DNA of 64,000 nt, taken from NCBI RefSeq assembly GCF_918697865.1, contig NZ_CAKKMV010000015.1, positions 62,001-126,000 of the forward strand. Direction: 5' to 3'. Under the pieces are notes generated by a model. It ran no database searches. It was not told the origin of the DNA and saw nothing but the letters and a program-made list of their open reading frames with translations. This stretch comes from Massilia sp. Bi118 (GTDB taxonomy: Bacteria > Pseudomonadota > Gammaproteobacteria > Burkholderiales > Burkholderiaceae_D). The translations under genes and the position numbers were made by a program. Position 1 is the stretch's first letter. Every line of letters starts with the position of its first letter. This document shows positions 9,033 through 17,793 of the stretch, in pieces.

Positions 9033-9473
9033 ACGCATCGGGTTGTAGCGCACGATGCCGTCCTGAGTGGGCGCGGTCGGCACGAAGCCCAGCGACGCAT
9101 AGAAGGGCAAGGCGTGGTTCGACGAGTTGACGGTGAAGGCGCCCGGGTGGCCGGGACCGAGGGCGGCCTCGCGCGCCGTCTCCCACAGCTTGCGCGCGAT
9201 GCCGCGGCGGTGGAAGCGGCTGTCGACATAGAGGCTGTAGAGGTGGCTGCGCTGGCGCATGGCGACGAAGCCGGCCAGTTCGCCGTCGATCTCGGCCACG
9301 TGATAGACGAAGCCTTGCGCCAGGAATCCGCGCATGGCTTCCTCTCCCTGCTGGGCCAGGAAGGCGGCGGCGCCTTCAGGCGTGGATTCGTGCAGGATGA
9401 AGTCTTCGGCGGCGCGGCGCAGCAGTGCGGCGGCGGCCGGAATGTCGTCGGGGGTCAGGGATCGGATCTTCAT
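8994..9473 (-). CDS. GNAT-family N-acetyltransferase, 159 aa
   Basis: Acetyl-CoA-dependent acetyltransferase. The fold is shown by the N-terminal IRSLTPDDIPAAAALLRRA helix, the central strand ELAGFVAMR, the acetyl-CoA loop LYVDSRFHRRGIARKL (Q/RxxGxG/A type) and the C-terminal NSSNHALPFYASLGF element. Substrate unknown. It is the only minus-strand gene inside the plus-strand half of the kinase/SEDS locus. It is convergent with the SH3b gene (39-base overlap) and divergent from the PP2C gene (74 bases between starts). That looks like an unrelated gene interposed in the cluster, although a role in the system cannot be excluded. Confidence 0.85.
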   Translation of the reverse strand: MKIRSLTPDDIPAAAALLRRAAEDFILHESTPEGAAAFLAQQGEEAMRGFLAQGFVYHVAEIDGELAGFVAMRQRSHLYSLYVDSRFHRRGIARKLWETAREAALGPGHPGAFTVNSSNHALPFYASLGFVPTAPTQDGIVRYNPMRLVLADPALVDPA

Positions 9474-9547
9474 GATCCGGCAAGTGTAAGGGAAAAGTAG
9501 CGCTAATCGTCGCTTGGCTTTTTGCTATTTGCGGTTACAGTAAGGGG

Positions 9548-10522
9548 ATGCATGCACCAGAAGTTTCGCTCGCTTCCTCCCTGCGCTTCGGCGCCCTCGA
9601 CGTCGCCGCCGCCTCGCGGCTGGGCGCCGGGCCGCGCCTGCGCGAAGAAAACCAGGACAATCTGCTGCTGATCGACAGCGGCGGCCAGGCCGTCTGGCTG
9701 CAGAACCAGCAGCCGCAGCGCCGCCAGCTGGCGCGCTGGCGCCAGGGCCATGCGCGTATCGCCGTACTGGACGGGATGGGCGGGCATGGCCACGGCCGGG
9801 AAGCGGCGGAAGCGGTGGTGGCCGGACTGCTGGCGATCCCGCCGATGGACTCCGCGGCCGAGCTGGCGCGCCGCCTCGATGCCCTGCACGCCGAGCTGCA
9901 GCGCCATTTCGCCCAGCTGGCCGGGCCGGGGCCGCGTCCCGGCACCACGCTCACCATGCTCGAGCTGCCGGAAGGCCTTGAGCCCATCCTCTACCACGTG
10001 GGCGACTCGCGCCTGTACGAGATCACGCGCGAACGCGTGGCCCCGCTCACCGTCGACCACGTGCCGGCCACCGCCTTCGCGATGGGCGGCCTGCTGGGCG
10101 AGCAGGAATGGTGGCAGCAGGTGCACGGCGAGCACCGGCCGCAGGTGTCGCAAGCCTTCATCCTCGGGAATGCCTTCGCCAATCCGGCCCAGCTGAACGA
10201 CCCCTTATTCGAACTGACGCCGCTGAACCTGCCGTCCTGGCTGTGCGCGCTGCCGGACCGCCGCGCGCTCCGCCTGCGACCGGACGCCAGCTACCTGCTG
10301 GCCACCGACGGCCTGTGGTCCTGTTCGGATCCCTATGGCTGGGTGGGCCAGTGGCCGCAGTTGCTGGGCGGGCGGCTGGATGCGGCCGGCATGCTGGCCA
10401 CCCTGCTGCGCGCCTACGAATCGCATCCGCCGGCCTTCTTCTACCCGGATAACGTGAGCGCCATCCTGCTGCGCACGCCGGGCACGGGTGCGCGCGAGGA
10501 GACCGTGCTGCCGGGCGCCTGA
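9548..10522 (+). CDS. PP2C-family protein phosphatase (PstP-like), 324 aa
   Basis: Metal-dependent Ser/Thr phosphatase, presumably the reversing partner of the two kinases in this locus. The PPM motifs are complete and in order: REENQDN, AVLDGMGGHGHG, GTTLTM, HVGDSRLYEI, LTVDH, LLATDGLWS and DNVSAILL. It is longer than minimal PP2C domains (about 240 aa) because of an insertion around residues 40-65 and another near residues 175-235. There is no transmembrane helix, unlike mycobacterial PstP. The purine-rich AAGGGG abuts the ATG at 9548, so the true start may be slightly different. It is followed 130 bases later by the FHA gene on the same strand. Confidence 0.9.
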   Translation: MHAPEVSLASSLRFGALDVAAASRLGAGPRLREENQDNLLLIDSGGQAVWLQNQQPQRRQLARWRQGHARIAVLDGMGGHGHGREAAEAVVAGLLAIPPMDSAAELARRLDALHAELQRHFAQLAGPGPRPGTTLTMLELPEGLEPILYHVGDSRLYEITRERVAPLTVDHVPATAFAMGGLLGEQEWWQQVHGEHRPQVSQAFILGNAFANPAQLNDPLFELTPLNLPSWLCALPDRRALRLRPDASYLLATDGLWSCSDPYGWVGQWPQLLGGRLDAAGMLATLLRAYESHPPAFFYPDNVSAILLRTPGTGAREETVLPGA

Positions 10523-10652
10523 GGCGCTCCGCTTCAGTGTGGCAAAAAATGCTTTTTAGCAAAAAATCTTGCCGAATGATGAATACGGCGCGCCGCCTCA
10601 GCTTAAAATCACGTAAGCTCGACCCGACCGTCAACCGTTCAACCCGCCGCCC

Positions 10653-12179
10653 ATGAAACGCTGCAGCAGTCCCGACCATCCGCACTGTACCGCCTGGGTC
10701 ATGCCCGGCGAGCAGGCCTGCGCGCATGGTCACGGCCAGCCCGCTTTGGCGTCTCCTACGGCGGCGGATGCCCTCGGCTCCAGCTTCGACATGCTGCAAT
10801 CGGTGCGCGCCCGGCGCGACGCCCCCGACGCCATCCGTCCAAACACGGCGCCCGCCGCGCGTCCGGAAATGCGCCCGCACCTGCACATCAGCGGCTTCGA
10901 TCCGCGCGCCGCCGGCGGCCGCCAGGCCATCAAGCTGGAACTGCGCGGCATGCCGGACGACACCCCGGCCGAACTGACCCTGCTGCTGCAATCGGCCCTG
11001 CTGCCCCAGGGCGGCGGCCGGCAGACCTTCACGCGCAGCCTGCGCGGCGGCTGGCGTCCGCTGGTGGTCGAGTTTTCCTCGCGCGGCCGCGAACACGGCC
11101 AGTACCGCGTCGACGTCGAGCTGCACGCGCGCGATGAGCAGCACAGCGGCAGCGCCCGCACCTGGGTCGCCACCATGGTGCTGCTGGTCCCGCGCGCGGA
11201 CGCCTCTCTGGCCGAGATCCACCAGACCTACCTGGCGGCGCGCAAGAACGTGCGCATCCATGCGGACGACGCCTCGATCGCACGCCTGCACGGCCTCGAC
11301 GCCGCCGGCCCGCTCGACATCGCGATCGACGCCCGCAACGCTTCCATCGCCCAGCTGCAGTTCGGCGCCCGGCAAGGCAAGATCGACATGGCCCTGCCGA
11401 CCATCGCCTGGGACGAGGACCTGATCGAGATCGACCTCCCGGCCACGCGCCCGGCCCACCCCTGCCCGGCCTCGCGCGCCTGCCTGGTCTATGCCGAGCC
11501 GGATGCGGGCATGCAGCGCCATTTGCGCCTGTTCGCGCTGGACGAGTGGGTAGTCGGCCGGATGGAAGCGGGTCCGAACGGTAGCCTGCTCGAAGCCGAG
11601 GCCGACGTCCTGCTGTGCCACTACGGCGAGCATGGTCCGGAGCACGACGGCCTGACCCGGCGCATCTCGGGCCGCCATGCCGTGATCCGCCAGGGCCGGC
11701 AGGGATTCGAAATCGAGGATGTGTCGCGCTACGGCGTCCTGCTGGACGGCGTCTGGCCCGGCAAGCACAGCCCGGTGGCGCTGCGGGTCGGCATGCGCAT
11801 CGAACTGACCGCCAGCATCAAGGGCGTCGCGGCGCTGGTGGTGACGGCCCTGCTGCCGCATGCCGTGGTCCTGCACCGCATCGACGCCGGCGGCGCCGCC
11901 GAATGCATCATGCTGGTCGCACCGGACACCGCACCCTCGGCGAACCCAGGCGCCGCGTTGCCGCGTGCCGCCGTGCTGCCGCAACTCTTCCACCGCGACG
12001 GCGGCTTCTGGCACCGCGATCCGGCCACCGGCGCGGACACCCCGCTCGGCCCCACGGCCGCACTCGAGCGCCTGGCCGGTTTCCACGGCCGGGTACGTTT
12101 TACGGCAAGTCCCTATCCCGACTACCGGGCCGCCCGCGGCGCCGACCGCCGCGCGGCGCTCCAGCTGTCGGGCGCCTGA
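10653..12179 (+). CDS. Zinc-ribbon-like and FHA-domain protein, 508 aa
   Basis: Probable phosphothreonine-reading adaptor. The N-terminal 25 residues carry Cys4, Cys12, Cys23 and His25/His27, a likely small metal site. Residues about 75-190 are beta-rich. The FHA domain lies near residues 300-390: WVVGRMEAG (Gly-Arg), ISGRHAVIR (Ser-x-x-His) and IEDVSRYGVLLDG. The canonical S/T-x-N-G is replaced by SRYG, but the phosphate-binding Arg, Ser and His positions are kept. The C-terminal about 100 residues have no recognised family. FHA proteins are standard readers of PknB-type kinases. Its stop is one base from the stop of the convergent minus-strand gene set. The upstream 130 bases are A-rich with a direct repeat GCAAAAAAT and no obvious promoter. 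Confidence 0.82.
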   Translation: MKRCSSPDHPHCTAWVMPGEQACAHGHGQPALASPTAADALGSSFDMLQSVRARRDAPDAIRPNTAPAARPEMRPHLHISGFDPRAAGGRQAIKLELRGMPDDTPAELTLLLQSALLPQGGGRQTFTRSLRGGWRPLVVEFSSRGREHGQYRVDVELHARDEQHSGSARTWVATMVLLVPRADASLAEIHQTYLAARKNVRIHADDASIARLHGLDAAGPLDIAIDARNASIAQLQFGARQGKIDMALPTIAWDEDLIEIDLPATRPAHPCPASRACLVYAEPDAGMQRHLRLFALDEWVVGRMEAGPNGSLLEAEADVLLCHYGEHGPEHDGLTRRISGRHAVIRQGRQGFEIEDVSRYGVLLDGVWPGKHSPVALRVGMRIELTASIKGVAALVVTALLPHAVVLHRIDAGGAAECIMLVAPDTAPSANPGAALPRAAVLPQLFHRDGGFWHRDPATGADTPLGPTAALERLAGFHGRVRFTASPYPDYRAARGADRRAALQLSGA

Positions 12180-12180
12180 C

Positions 12181-12285
12181 TCAGCCCGGCCGCAGCACCA
12201 GGAAGATCAGGGCTGCACCCGTCAACAACACGGCCTGCAGCGAAAAGACAATGATGGGAATACGGATATCGTCGGGGATGCGCAC
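12181..12285 (-). CDS. 34-aa single-span membrane peptide at the operon end
   Basis: Short gene found by reading the gap. A GTG start at 12285 follows a near-perfect ribosome-binding site (GGAGG, five bases upstream). The product begins MRIPDDIRIPIIVF and continues as one hydrophobic helix (about residues 9-31, ending LIFLVLRPG). It lies 33 bases downstream of the kinase/FGE stop on the same strand, so it is the last gene of the minus-strand operon. Its TGA at 12181-12183 is separated by a single base from the stop of the convergent FHA gene. Small one-helix proteins of this type often regulate membrane partners; a role with the PBP or SEDS enzyme is only inference. Too short for similarity to be judged by eye. 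Confidence 0.6.
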   Translation of the reverse strand: MRIPDDIRIPIIVFSLQAVLLTGAALIFLVLRPG

Positions 12286-12318
12286 GGCAACCTCCAGTCA
12301 CTGATGTTACGTGACCGA

Positions 12319-14631
12319 TTATCCCACCATCAGCTCGCGCACGACACGGAAGCCGACGATGTCGTTCGACAAGGCGCTCGAAAATCCGTTGCGCAGCGCC
12401 GAGCGCAGGTAGCGCGGGTTGTAGAGCCAGGAACCGCCGCGCAGGATGCGGCGGGCCTGGTCGCCGCCCTCTTCCCAGGCGCTGCCGTCGAGGGGGGCGC
12501 CCTCGTAGCTGTCGTGCACCACGTCCTGCACCCACTCCCACACATTGCCGTGCATGTCGAACAGGCCCCAGGGATTCGGCGGGAACATGCCGGCCGGGGT
12601 CGTTCCGCGCCGGTATTCGCCGCGCACGCCGCCGTTGTAGGTGAAGTTGCCGTCGTAGTTGGCCTGCTCCGTCGAGATGGTGTCGCCGAAGCTGAAGGCC
12701 GTCCTGGTGCCGGCGCGGCAGGCGTATTCCCACTCGGCCTCGCTCGGCAGGCGGTAGCTGCGCCCGGTGGCTTCCGACAGCCAGCGCACGTACTCCAGCG
12801 CGTCGTACCAGTTGACGCCGACCACCGGGTGGGCATCGGTCTGCGGGAAGCCCGGCGCTTCCCAGTTCACTTCACCGCTCTGGCGCCAGCCGGTGGCGCG
12901 CACGAAGACCCGCCATTCGCCCACCGTTACCGGATAGCGGCCCATGGCGATCGGCCTGTCGATGCCGACCCAGTGCTGCGGCAGCTCGCGCGCCAGCCAG
13001 CCCTTCTGCGAGCCGGCATCCATCGCGATCTTGCGCTCATGGTCCGGTGAGCCCATCTGGAAGCGTCCGGTCGGCAGCAGCACCAGTTCCGGCCCCTTGC
13101 CCTCGCCATCCAGGAAGCGGTCGCGCAGGATGCCTTCGAGGTCGGCCACCGGGCTGGCCGGGGTCGGCATCATGACCTCGAGCTCGGCCTGGTTGCGCGC
13201 CGCCTGCTCGGCGCGGGCGCGCTGCTGCTGGGCGAGATAGGCTGCCGCGGCCTTGGCCTGGGCCAGCTTGCGCTGGGTCTGCTCGGCTTCCAGCCGCGCC
13301 TTTTCCGCCTCTTCGGCGCGGCGCTCGGCCAGTTGGCGCCGCAGTTCTTCCTTGCGCACGCGGCGGGCTTCCTCGGCCGCCAGGCGCGCCAGTTTTTCCT
13401 GTTCGCGGCGCTGGCGGTCGACTGCGGCCTGGGCGGCGGCCTTCGCTTCCACTTCGATGCGCTTGCGGGCGGCGGCTTCCTGGGCGCGGCGCTGGGCTTC
13501 CGCCTCGCTGGCTGCGCGCGCGGCTTGTTCGGCCTGTTCGGCCTGTTGGCGCGCGGCCTGCTCCGCTTCGCTTTGGGCGCGCAACTCGTCCTCGCTCGGT
13601 CCCGCCGCGTGTTCCAGGCGGTCGAGCAACTCGCTGACGCTGCCGGGCCGTTCGGCGGCGCTGGCCGCGAAGCCGGCCTGCAATGCTGCCCACTGGCCGT
13701 CGTTCAGGCCTTCCGGCCGCGCCGGCGACCCGCGTTCCGCCTGGCCGGGATCGAAAGGCAGGCGTCCGCTCAGCATCCGGTAGACCATGGCCGCCACCGC
13801 GTGCACGTCCAGCCCCCGCGCCGGCGCCTCCTGGCCCTGTCCCGCCTCGGGCGCGCGGTAGCCGGCGGTGCCGGAGCTGGCCGGCGCCTCCAGTGCGCCA
13901 TTGCCAACTGCCCCACCGCTGCCGCGGGCGCGCGCGGCGATGCCGAAGTCGAGCAGCTTGACGTCGCCGTCACGGGTCAGGAAGACATTCGCCGGCTTGA
14001 TGTCGCGGTGGACCAGGTGATGGCGCTCCCAGGCATGGTCGAGGGCCGCGGCGACCGGCCGCAGCAGCGCCAGCGTGCGCGCCAGTCCCAGCCTGCCTTC
14101 GCGCGCCAGCAGGCTGTCGAGGTCCTCGCCCTCCAGGCATTCCATGATGATGAAGTAGCTGGACGTGGCCGGGTCCTGGGCCCAGTCGTAGACCCGCACG
14201 ATGTGCTCATGCGCCAGCTGGCGCGCCCGCGCCGCTTCTTCGATCAGCAGGCGCGCATGGGCCGTGTGCTGGGTCAGCTGGGGCGGCAGGATCTTCAGTG
14301 CGACCTGGGCGCTGTGGCCCAGTTCCGCCTGGGTGGCGAGGTCGGTGGCCTGCCACACCTGGCCCATGCCGCCGTGGGCGATCAGGCGCTCGAGCCGGTA
14401 GCGGCGTTCGAAGGGACCGACTTCCTGGCCGGCCATCAGGCCGATCTCGGTGCCGCGCATGGGCGCCGATGCGAGCGCCGGCCCGGACGCAGGCGGGCCG
14501 TCCGCCAGCGGCGGCGCATAGGCGGCGTCGAGGATGGCGTTCTTGCGGCTGTCGAACTCCTGGCGGCTCAGCAGGCCGTCTTCGTGCAAGGCGCGCAGCT
14601 CGCGCAGTTTGTCGATCGCGGTCTGCATCAT
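12319..14631 (-). CDS. SHOCT - Ser/Thr kinase - coiled coil - FGE-sulfatase-fold fusion, 770 aa
   Basis: Multidomain kinase. Residues about 1-38 resemble a SHOCT motif (LRELRALHEDGLLSRQEF). The kinase domain is about 70-330: GGMGQV, VALKILP, HRDIKPANVF, LLDFGIA and YRAPEAG; all catalytic residues are present and it is an RD kinase. An Ala/Glu/Arg-rich coiled coil spans about 345-500. The C-terminus is a formylglycine-generating-enzyme-type fold: GRFQMGS, YPVTVGEW, RLPSEAEWEYACRAG, NPWGLFDMHGNVWEW and RILRGGSW. The cysteine pair of true FGE is absent after RGGSW (LYNPRYLRSAL), so it should not make formylglycine; a ligand-binding role is likelier. I chose the ATG at 14631 (MMQTAID) because it overlaps the previous stop as ATGA, despite a much longer open frame upstream. 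Confidence 0.88.
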   Translation of the reverse strand: MMQTAIDKLRELRALHEDGLLSRQEFDSRKNAILDAAYAPPLADGPPASGPALASAPMRGTEIGLMAGQEVGPFERRYRLERLIAHGGMGQVWQATDLATQAELGHSAQVALKILPPQLTQHTAHARLLIEEAARARQLAHEHIVRVYDWAQDPATSSYFIIMECLEGEDLDSLLAREGRLGLARTLALLRPVAAALDHAWERHHLVHRDIKPANVFLTRDGDVKLLDFGIAARARGSGGAVGNGALEAPASSGTAGYRAPEAGQGQEAPARGLDVHAVAAMVYRMLSGRLPFDPGQAERGSPARPEGLNDGQWAALQAGFAASAAERPGSVSELLDRLEHAAGPSEDELRAQSEAEQAARQQAEQAEQAARAASEAEAQRRAQEAAARKRIEVEAKAAAQAAVDRQRREQEKLARLAAEEARRVRKEELRRQLAERRAEEAEKARLEAEQTQRKLAQAKAAAAYLAQQQRARAEQAARNQAELEVMMPTPASPVADLEGILRDRFLDGEGKGPELVLLPTGRFQMGSPDHERKIAMDAGSQKGWLARELPQHWVGIDRPIAMGRYPVTVGEWRVFVRATGWRQSGEVNWEAPGFPQTDAHPVVGVNWYDALEYVRWLSEATGRSYRLPSEAEWEYACRAGTRTAFSFGDTISTEQANYDGNFTYNGGVRGEYRRGTTPAGMFPPNPWGLFDMHGNVWEWVQDVVHDSYEGAPLDGSAWEEGGDQARRILRGGSWLYNPRYLRSALRNGFSSALSNDIVGFRVVRELMVG

Positions 14632-16691
14632 CCCCGTGCCGGCAGCGCGGCGCCGCAGGCCGCGCAGTAGCGGTCGCCCTGGTGGGCTGCGGTGTGCTGG
14701 CAGGCTTTCACGGCGCCCGCCAGCGCACCCGCGACCCCGGCGCCCAGTTGGGCCTGGGTCGCCAGCGCCGTCTTGTTGACGTCGTTCTGCAGCGCCAGCA
14801 GTTCGAGCTGGTGGCGGCGCTCGCGTTCCGCTTCGGCGTTGCGGCGGGCGCGTTCCTGCTCCACCTGCTCCTGGGCCAGGCGCCAGGCATCGGTATTCGC
14901 GGCGGCGACCACCCCGGCCAGGGCCGCGAGCTGCTCGGGGCTCATGTTGACATGCTCGCGCGTCTTCATCACGTCCGCCAGCAGGGCCGCGTTGGCCGGG
15001 TTCACCAGCGCCAGCTTCGCGCTGTCGTCGAGCGCGCCCAGCGCCTGCGCGCGTTCGATCTCGGCGCGCGCCAGGTCCAGTTCGTGGGCGCGCTCTTCGC
15101 GCAGGCCTTCGCGCTCGTAGCTGCCGGCCAGCGCATCGGCCTCGATGGTGCGCAGCAGCTTTTCGTGCTGCGCCAGGGCGTCCTGCGAGGCGCCTTCGCG
15201 ACGCAGGCTTTCCACTTGCTGGCGCACCTGCTCGCCGTCCACCGACAGGCGGCCCGCCGCCTGGGCTTCCTGCCATTCGAGCACGCGCTCGGCTTCGCGG
15301 CGGTGCGCCTCGTTCTCGACCTGCAGCAGTTTCAGGCGGGCCGCGTGTTCCTCGTCCTCGATTTCTTTCGCGCGCCGCGCAGCGGCCTGCTCCGCTTCGT
15401 GCAGGCGGGCGAGTTCCGTGCGCTGGCGGCTGGCATCCTCGATGCCACGCGCCTGCTCGATCTTGTTGCGGATCTGCTGCTGCAGCAGCTGGTGGGCAAA
15501 GCGCTGCTGCGCAATGGCGCGCGCCTGCGCCGCATCCTGCCTGGCCACTTCGAGTTCGGTGCGCATGCGGATACCGGCCAGTTCGCGCAGCTGCTGCCAT
15601 TGCGCGGCCTCGTCCAGGCGCGCGCCGCGCTTGCCGGCCAGTTCGTGTTCCAGCGCCGCCACCGTGTCGACGGCGCCGCGTTCGATGGCCTGCTTGCGCG
15701 TGCGCGATTCGACGATGCGGCCATATAGTTCGATCTGGCGGCCGCGGATCGCCTGCGCGCGCTCGGCATTCTTCAGCGACAGGCCGGCGCGTTCCAGGCT
15801 CGCGTCCTGGGCCAGCTCGGCACGGCGGTGGCGCAGCCGGCCTTCCTGCTCCTCGCGGCGGACGCGGTTCCATTCCTGTTCGTTGTACAGCTCATCCAGG
15901 TGCCTGGCATGTTCGATGCGTACCCGCTGCTCGTCGGCGGCCAGCCACAGGGTGCCGATGCGGGCGCGGTTGGCGTCGAATTTATCGTGGCGCAGCGCGA
16001 TGGTGTCGACCCGCGTCACCGCCAGGCCGTACTGGGACAGCAGCAGCGCCAGCCCGCCCTGCAGGTGCTGGTCGAGCTCCAGGCGCAGCGCCTGCCTTCC
16101 AGCCATGTCGCGCAGCGAGCGCGCGGCGATGAATTCGCGCGCCAGCTGGGCGACCTGGGGCTCGATCAGCTCGCGCAGCTGCACGTCCTTGATCGTGCCC
16201 GGCATGGTCATGAAGTGGCGCGCGAAGGCCGGCACGTTCTCGATCCTGATGGACAGGGTCAGCGTGGCGTCGACCTGCAGGTGTTCGCAGGTGGCCAGGC
16301 CTTGCAGGCTGAATGCGACCGGCAGTGCGCCGCTGCGCGTGACCAGGATCTCGGCATGCTGGTTGCGCAGCAGGTTGTTCAGGCGCGTGAAGAAGCCTTC
16401 GATCTCGTATTCGCCCTGCGGCACTTCGGTGGCCTGCTCGCCCTGCAGGATGTAGGCGCGGGCGGTGGCCGGCACGTGCAGGGTCTTGACGAAGATGCCG
16501 GACAGCTCGCGCACGCCGAAGAACACGGCCAGTTCGTCCGGCCCCGGCGCCCAGCGGTTATCGACCAGCACCGGCTTGTGGCGCGGCGCGCCCAGCAGCA
16601 GGCCGCAGCTTTCGCAGTAAGCCGCTTCGCCGCGGTTCCCGTGCTCGCAACGGGGGCAGGCGCTTCCGCCGATACCGAACATCTTGAACAT
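14628..16691 (-). CDS. Zinc-ribbon / SPFH-like / long coiled-coil protein, 687 aa
   Basis: N-terminal zinc ribbon (CPRC and CESC, residues 12-29). An SPFH (band 7/stomatin-like) region spans about 45-245: VKTLHVPATARAYIL, IEGFFTRLNNLL, ATLTLSIRIENV, LRELIEPQVAQLAREFI and LLSQYGLAVTRVDTIALR. About 380 residues of Ala/Glu/Arg-rich coiled coil follow, then a second zinc ribbon at the C-terminus (CQHT, CAAC). SPFH proteins assemble into ring-like cages or microdomains on membranes and often control proteases or envelope enzymes. There is no signal peptide or transmembrane helix, so it is probably a cytoplasmic scaffold. AAGGAG six bases upstream supports the start. It is translationally coupled (ATGA) to the kinase-FGE gene. 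Confidence 0.75.
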   Translation of the reverse strand: MFKMFGIGGSACPRCEHGNRGEAAYCESCGLLLGAPRHKPVLVDNRWAPGPDELAVFFGVRELSGIFVKTLHVPATARAYILQGEQATEVPQGEYEIEGFFTRLNNLLRNQHAEILVTRSGALPVAFSLQGLATCEHLQVDATLTLSIRIENVPAFARHFMTMPGTIKDVQLRELIEPQVAQLAREFIAARSLRDMAGRQALRLELDQHLQGGLALLLSQYGLAVTRVDTIALRHDKFDANRARIGTLWLAADEQRVRIEHARHLDELYNEQEWNRVRREEQEGRLRHRRAELAQDASLERAGLSLKNAERAQAIRGRQIELYGRIVESRTRKQAIERGAVDTVAALEHELAGKRGARLDEAAQWQQLRELAGIRMRTELEVARQDAAQARAIAQQRFAHQLLQQQIRNKIEQARGIEDASRQRTELARLHEAEQAAARRAKEIEDEEHAARLKLLQVENEAHRREAERVLEWQEAQAAGRLSVDGEQVRQQVESLRREGASQDALAQHEKLLRTIEADALAGSYEREGLREERAHELDLARAEIERAQALGALDDSAKLALVNPANAALLADVMKTREHVNMSPEQLAALAGVVAAANTDAWRLAQEQVEQERARRNAEAERERRHQLELLALQNDVNKTALATQAQLGAGVAGALAGAVKACQHTAAHQGDRYCAACGAALPARG

Positions 16692-16782
16692 ACCCTACTC
16701 CTTCTTCTACCCACTCAGCAGCCCGACGATTCTAGCAGCCGCCAGACCAGTCCGTTTTGCGCACACCTATCGTGCGACGCCT

Positions 16783-17793
16783 TCAAATGATCCCGATCCG
16801 CTCCACGCAGGCGATACTCGCTCCCTGCATGCGCAGCTGTTCCGCAAAGCCGTCCGGCAGCTGCTCCTGCCAGGCGCGCGGCAGCAGGATACGGTCGCCG
16901 GGGCCGGCTTCACGCAGCAGCAGCGCGCACTTGGGGTTCACGCCCTCGACCGTGTCGACCCGTCCCGCATGCCAGGCGCTCGAGCAGCCGCTGGCGATCA
17001 GGCGCCCGCGCGGCACGAATTCCCTTCCCCGCGCCAGCCGGTCGGCCATCACCAGCGCCAGCTCCCAGGAGCGGCCGGCGAATTCCCCGGTGCTGAAGCG
17101 CACCACGCTGCGCCAGCGTCCCAGCGCGCGGCCGTCGAAGTGGCGCGCGCTGCTCAAAACCTGGCGCACGGCCAGCTGGCGCGCCGCATCCTGGTCCGGC
17201 GCCGCGATGGTCTGCTCTTCCTCGACCGCGTCCTCGCCGCTGACGCGCGCCAGCGGATGCACGCTGACCTCGACCCAGCCCATGCCGCCTTCCGCGCCGC
17301 TGTGCAGCGGGAACCAGGCGCGCGCGCTCGATACCGCCGCCGACGGATCCGCATGACCGCTCAGCAGGCCCAGATGCGGCAGGCCGTCCGGGCCGCCGAG
17401 CAGGACACTGCCGGCCAGCGCCGCGCCCAGCGTATGCCCGTCGATACAACCGCGCTCCCATACATCCGACCAGCCGTTCGCCGCCGCCGCCGCATCCGCA
17501 CGCAGAAGGCCGCGCACCATGCGGTCGGCCAGCACCGCCGCCAGCTCCCAGCCGCGCTCACCCTCGGGCGGGCGACGGTCCATGCTGAGCACGACCTGGT
17601 CGCGGCTGTCGAAACTGGCTTCGGTCAGGCGCGCCAGGCGCAGCACCTGCTGCATCCGCTCGGCCTGGCGCGCGTCGTCCGGCACGCTGCATTTGACGTC
17701 GGCGCGGTTCATACGCGGACGGCGCGTGGCGGTCAGCGTCAGGCTGGATCCGTCGGCCAGCGGGCAGCGGCATTGCACGGTGTCCGGCGTCAT
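16783..17793 (-). CDS. Unknown protein with two repeats faintly like the Lon/S16 fold, 336 aa
   Basis: I cannot name this family. Two halves share a pattern: WELAAVLADRMVRGLL followed by GCIDGHTLGAALAGSVLLGG (first half), and WELALVMADRLARGREFVP followed by GRVDTVEGVNPKCALLL and GDRILLPRAWQEQLP (second half). The second half reads like the Lon protease domain (SAGxAxAxA, then VGGVxEKxLAAxRAG, then xxIxLPxxNxxxL). A Lys sits where Lon has its catalytic Lys, but no convincing catalytic Ser was seen (FAGRSWELA at best). It could be a degenerate, non-proteolytic S16 domain or an unrelated alpha/beta protein. It starts within the stop of the upstream gene (ATGA), so it is an operon member. A 91-base gap precedes the SPFH gene downstream. 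Confidence 0.65.
   Translation of the reverse strand: MTPDTVQCRCPLADGSSLTLTATRRPRMNRADVKCSVPDDARQAERMQQVLRLARLTEASFDSRDQVVLSMDRRPPEGERGWELAAVLADRMVRGLLRADAAAAANGWSDVWERGCIDGHTLGAALAGSVLLGGPDGLPHLGLLSGHADPSAAVSSARAWFPLHSGAEGGMGWVEVSVHPLARVSGEDAVEEEQTIAAPDQDAARQLAVRQVLSSARHFDGRALGRWRSVVRFSTGEFAGRSWELALVMADRLARGREFVPRGRLIASGCSSAWHAGRVDTVEGVNPKCALLLREAGPGDRILLPRAWQEQLPDGFAEQLRMQGASIACVERIGII

Noticed and set aside
12319..14631. Sulfatase-modifying enzyme function for the FGE-fold domain
   Set aside because: The redox cysteines of true FGE are missing and no sulfatase gene is nearby.
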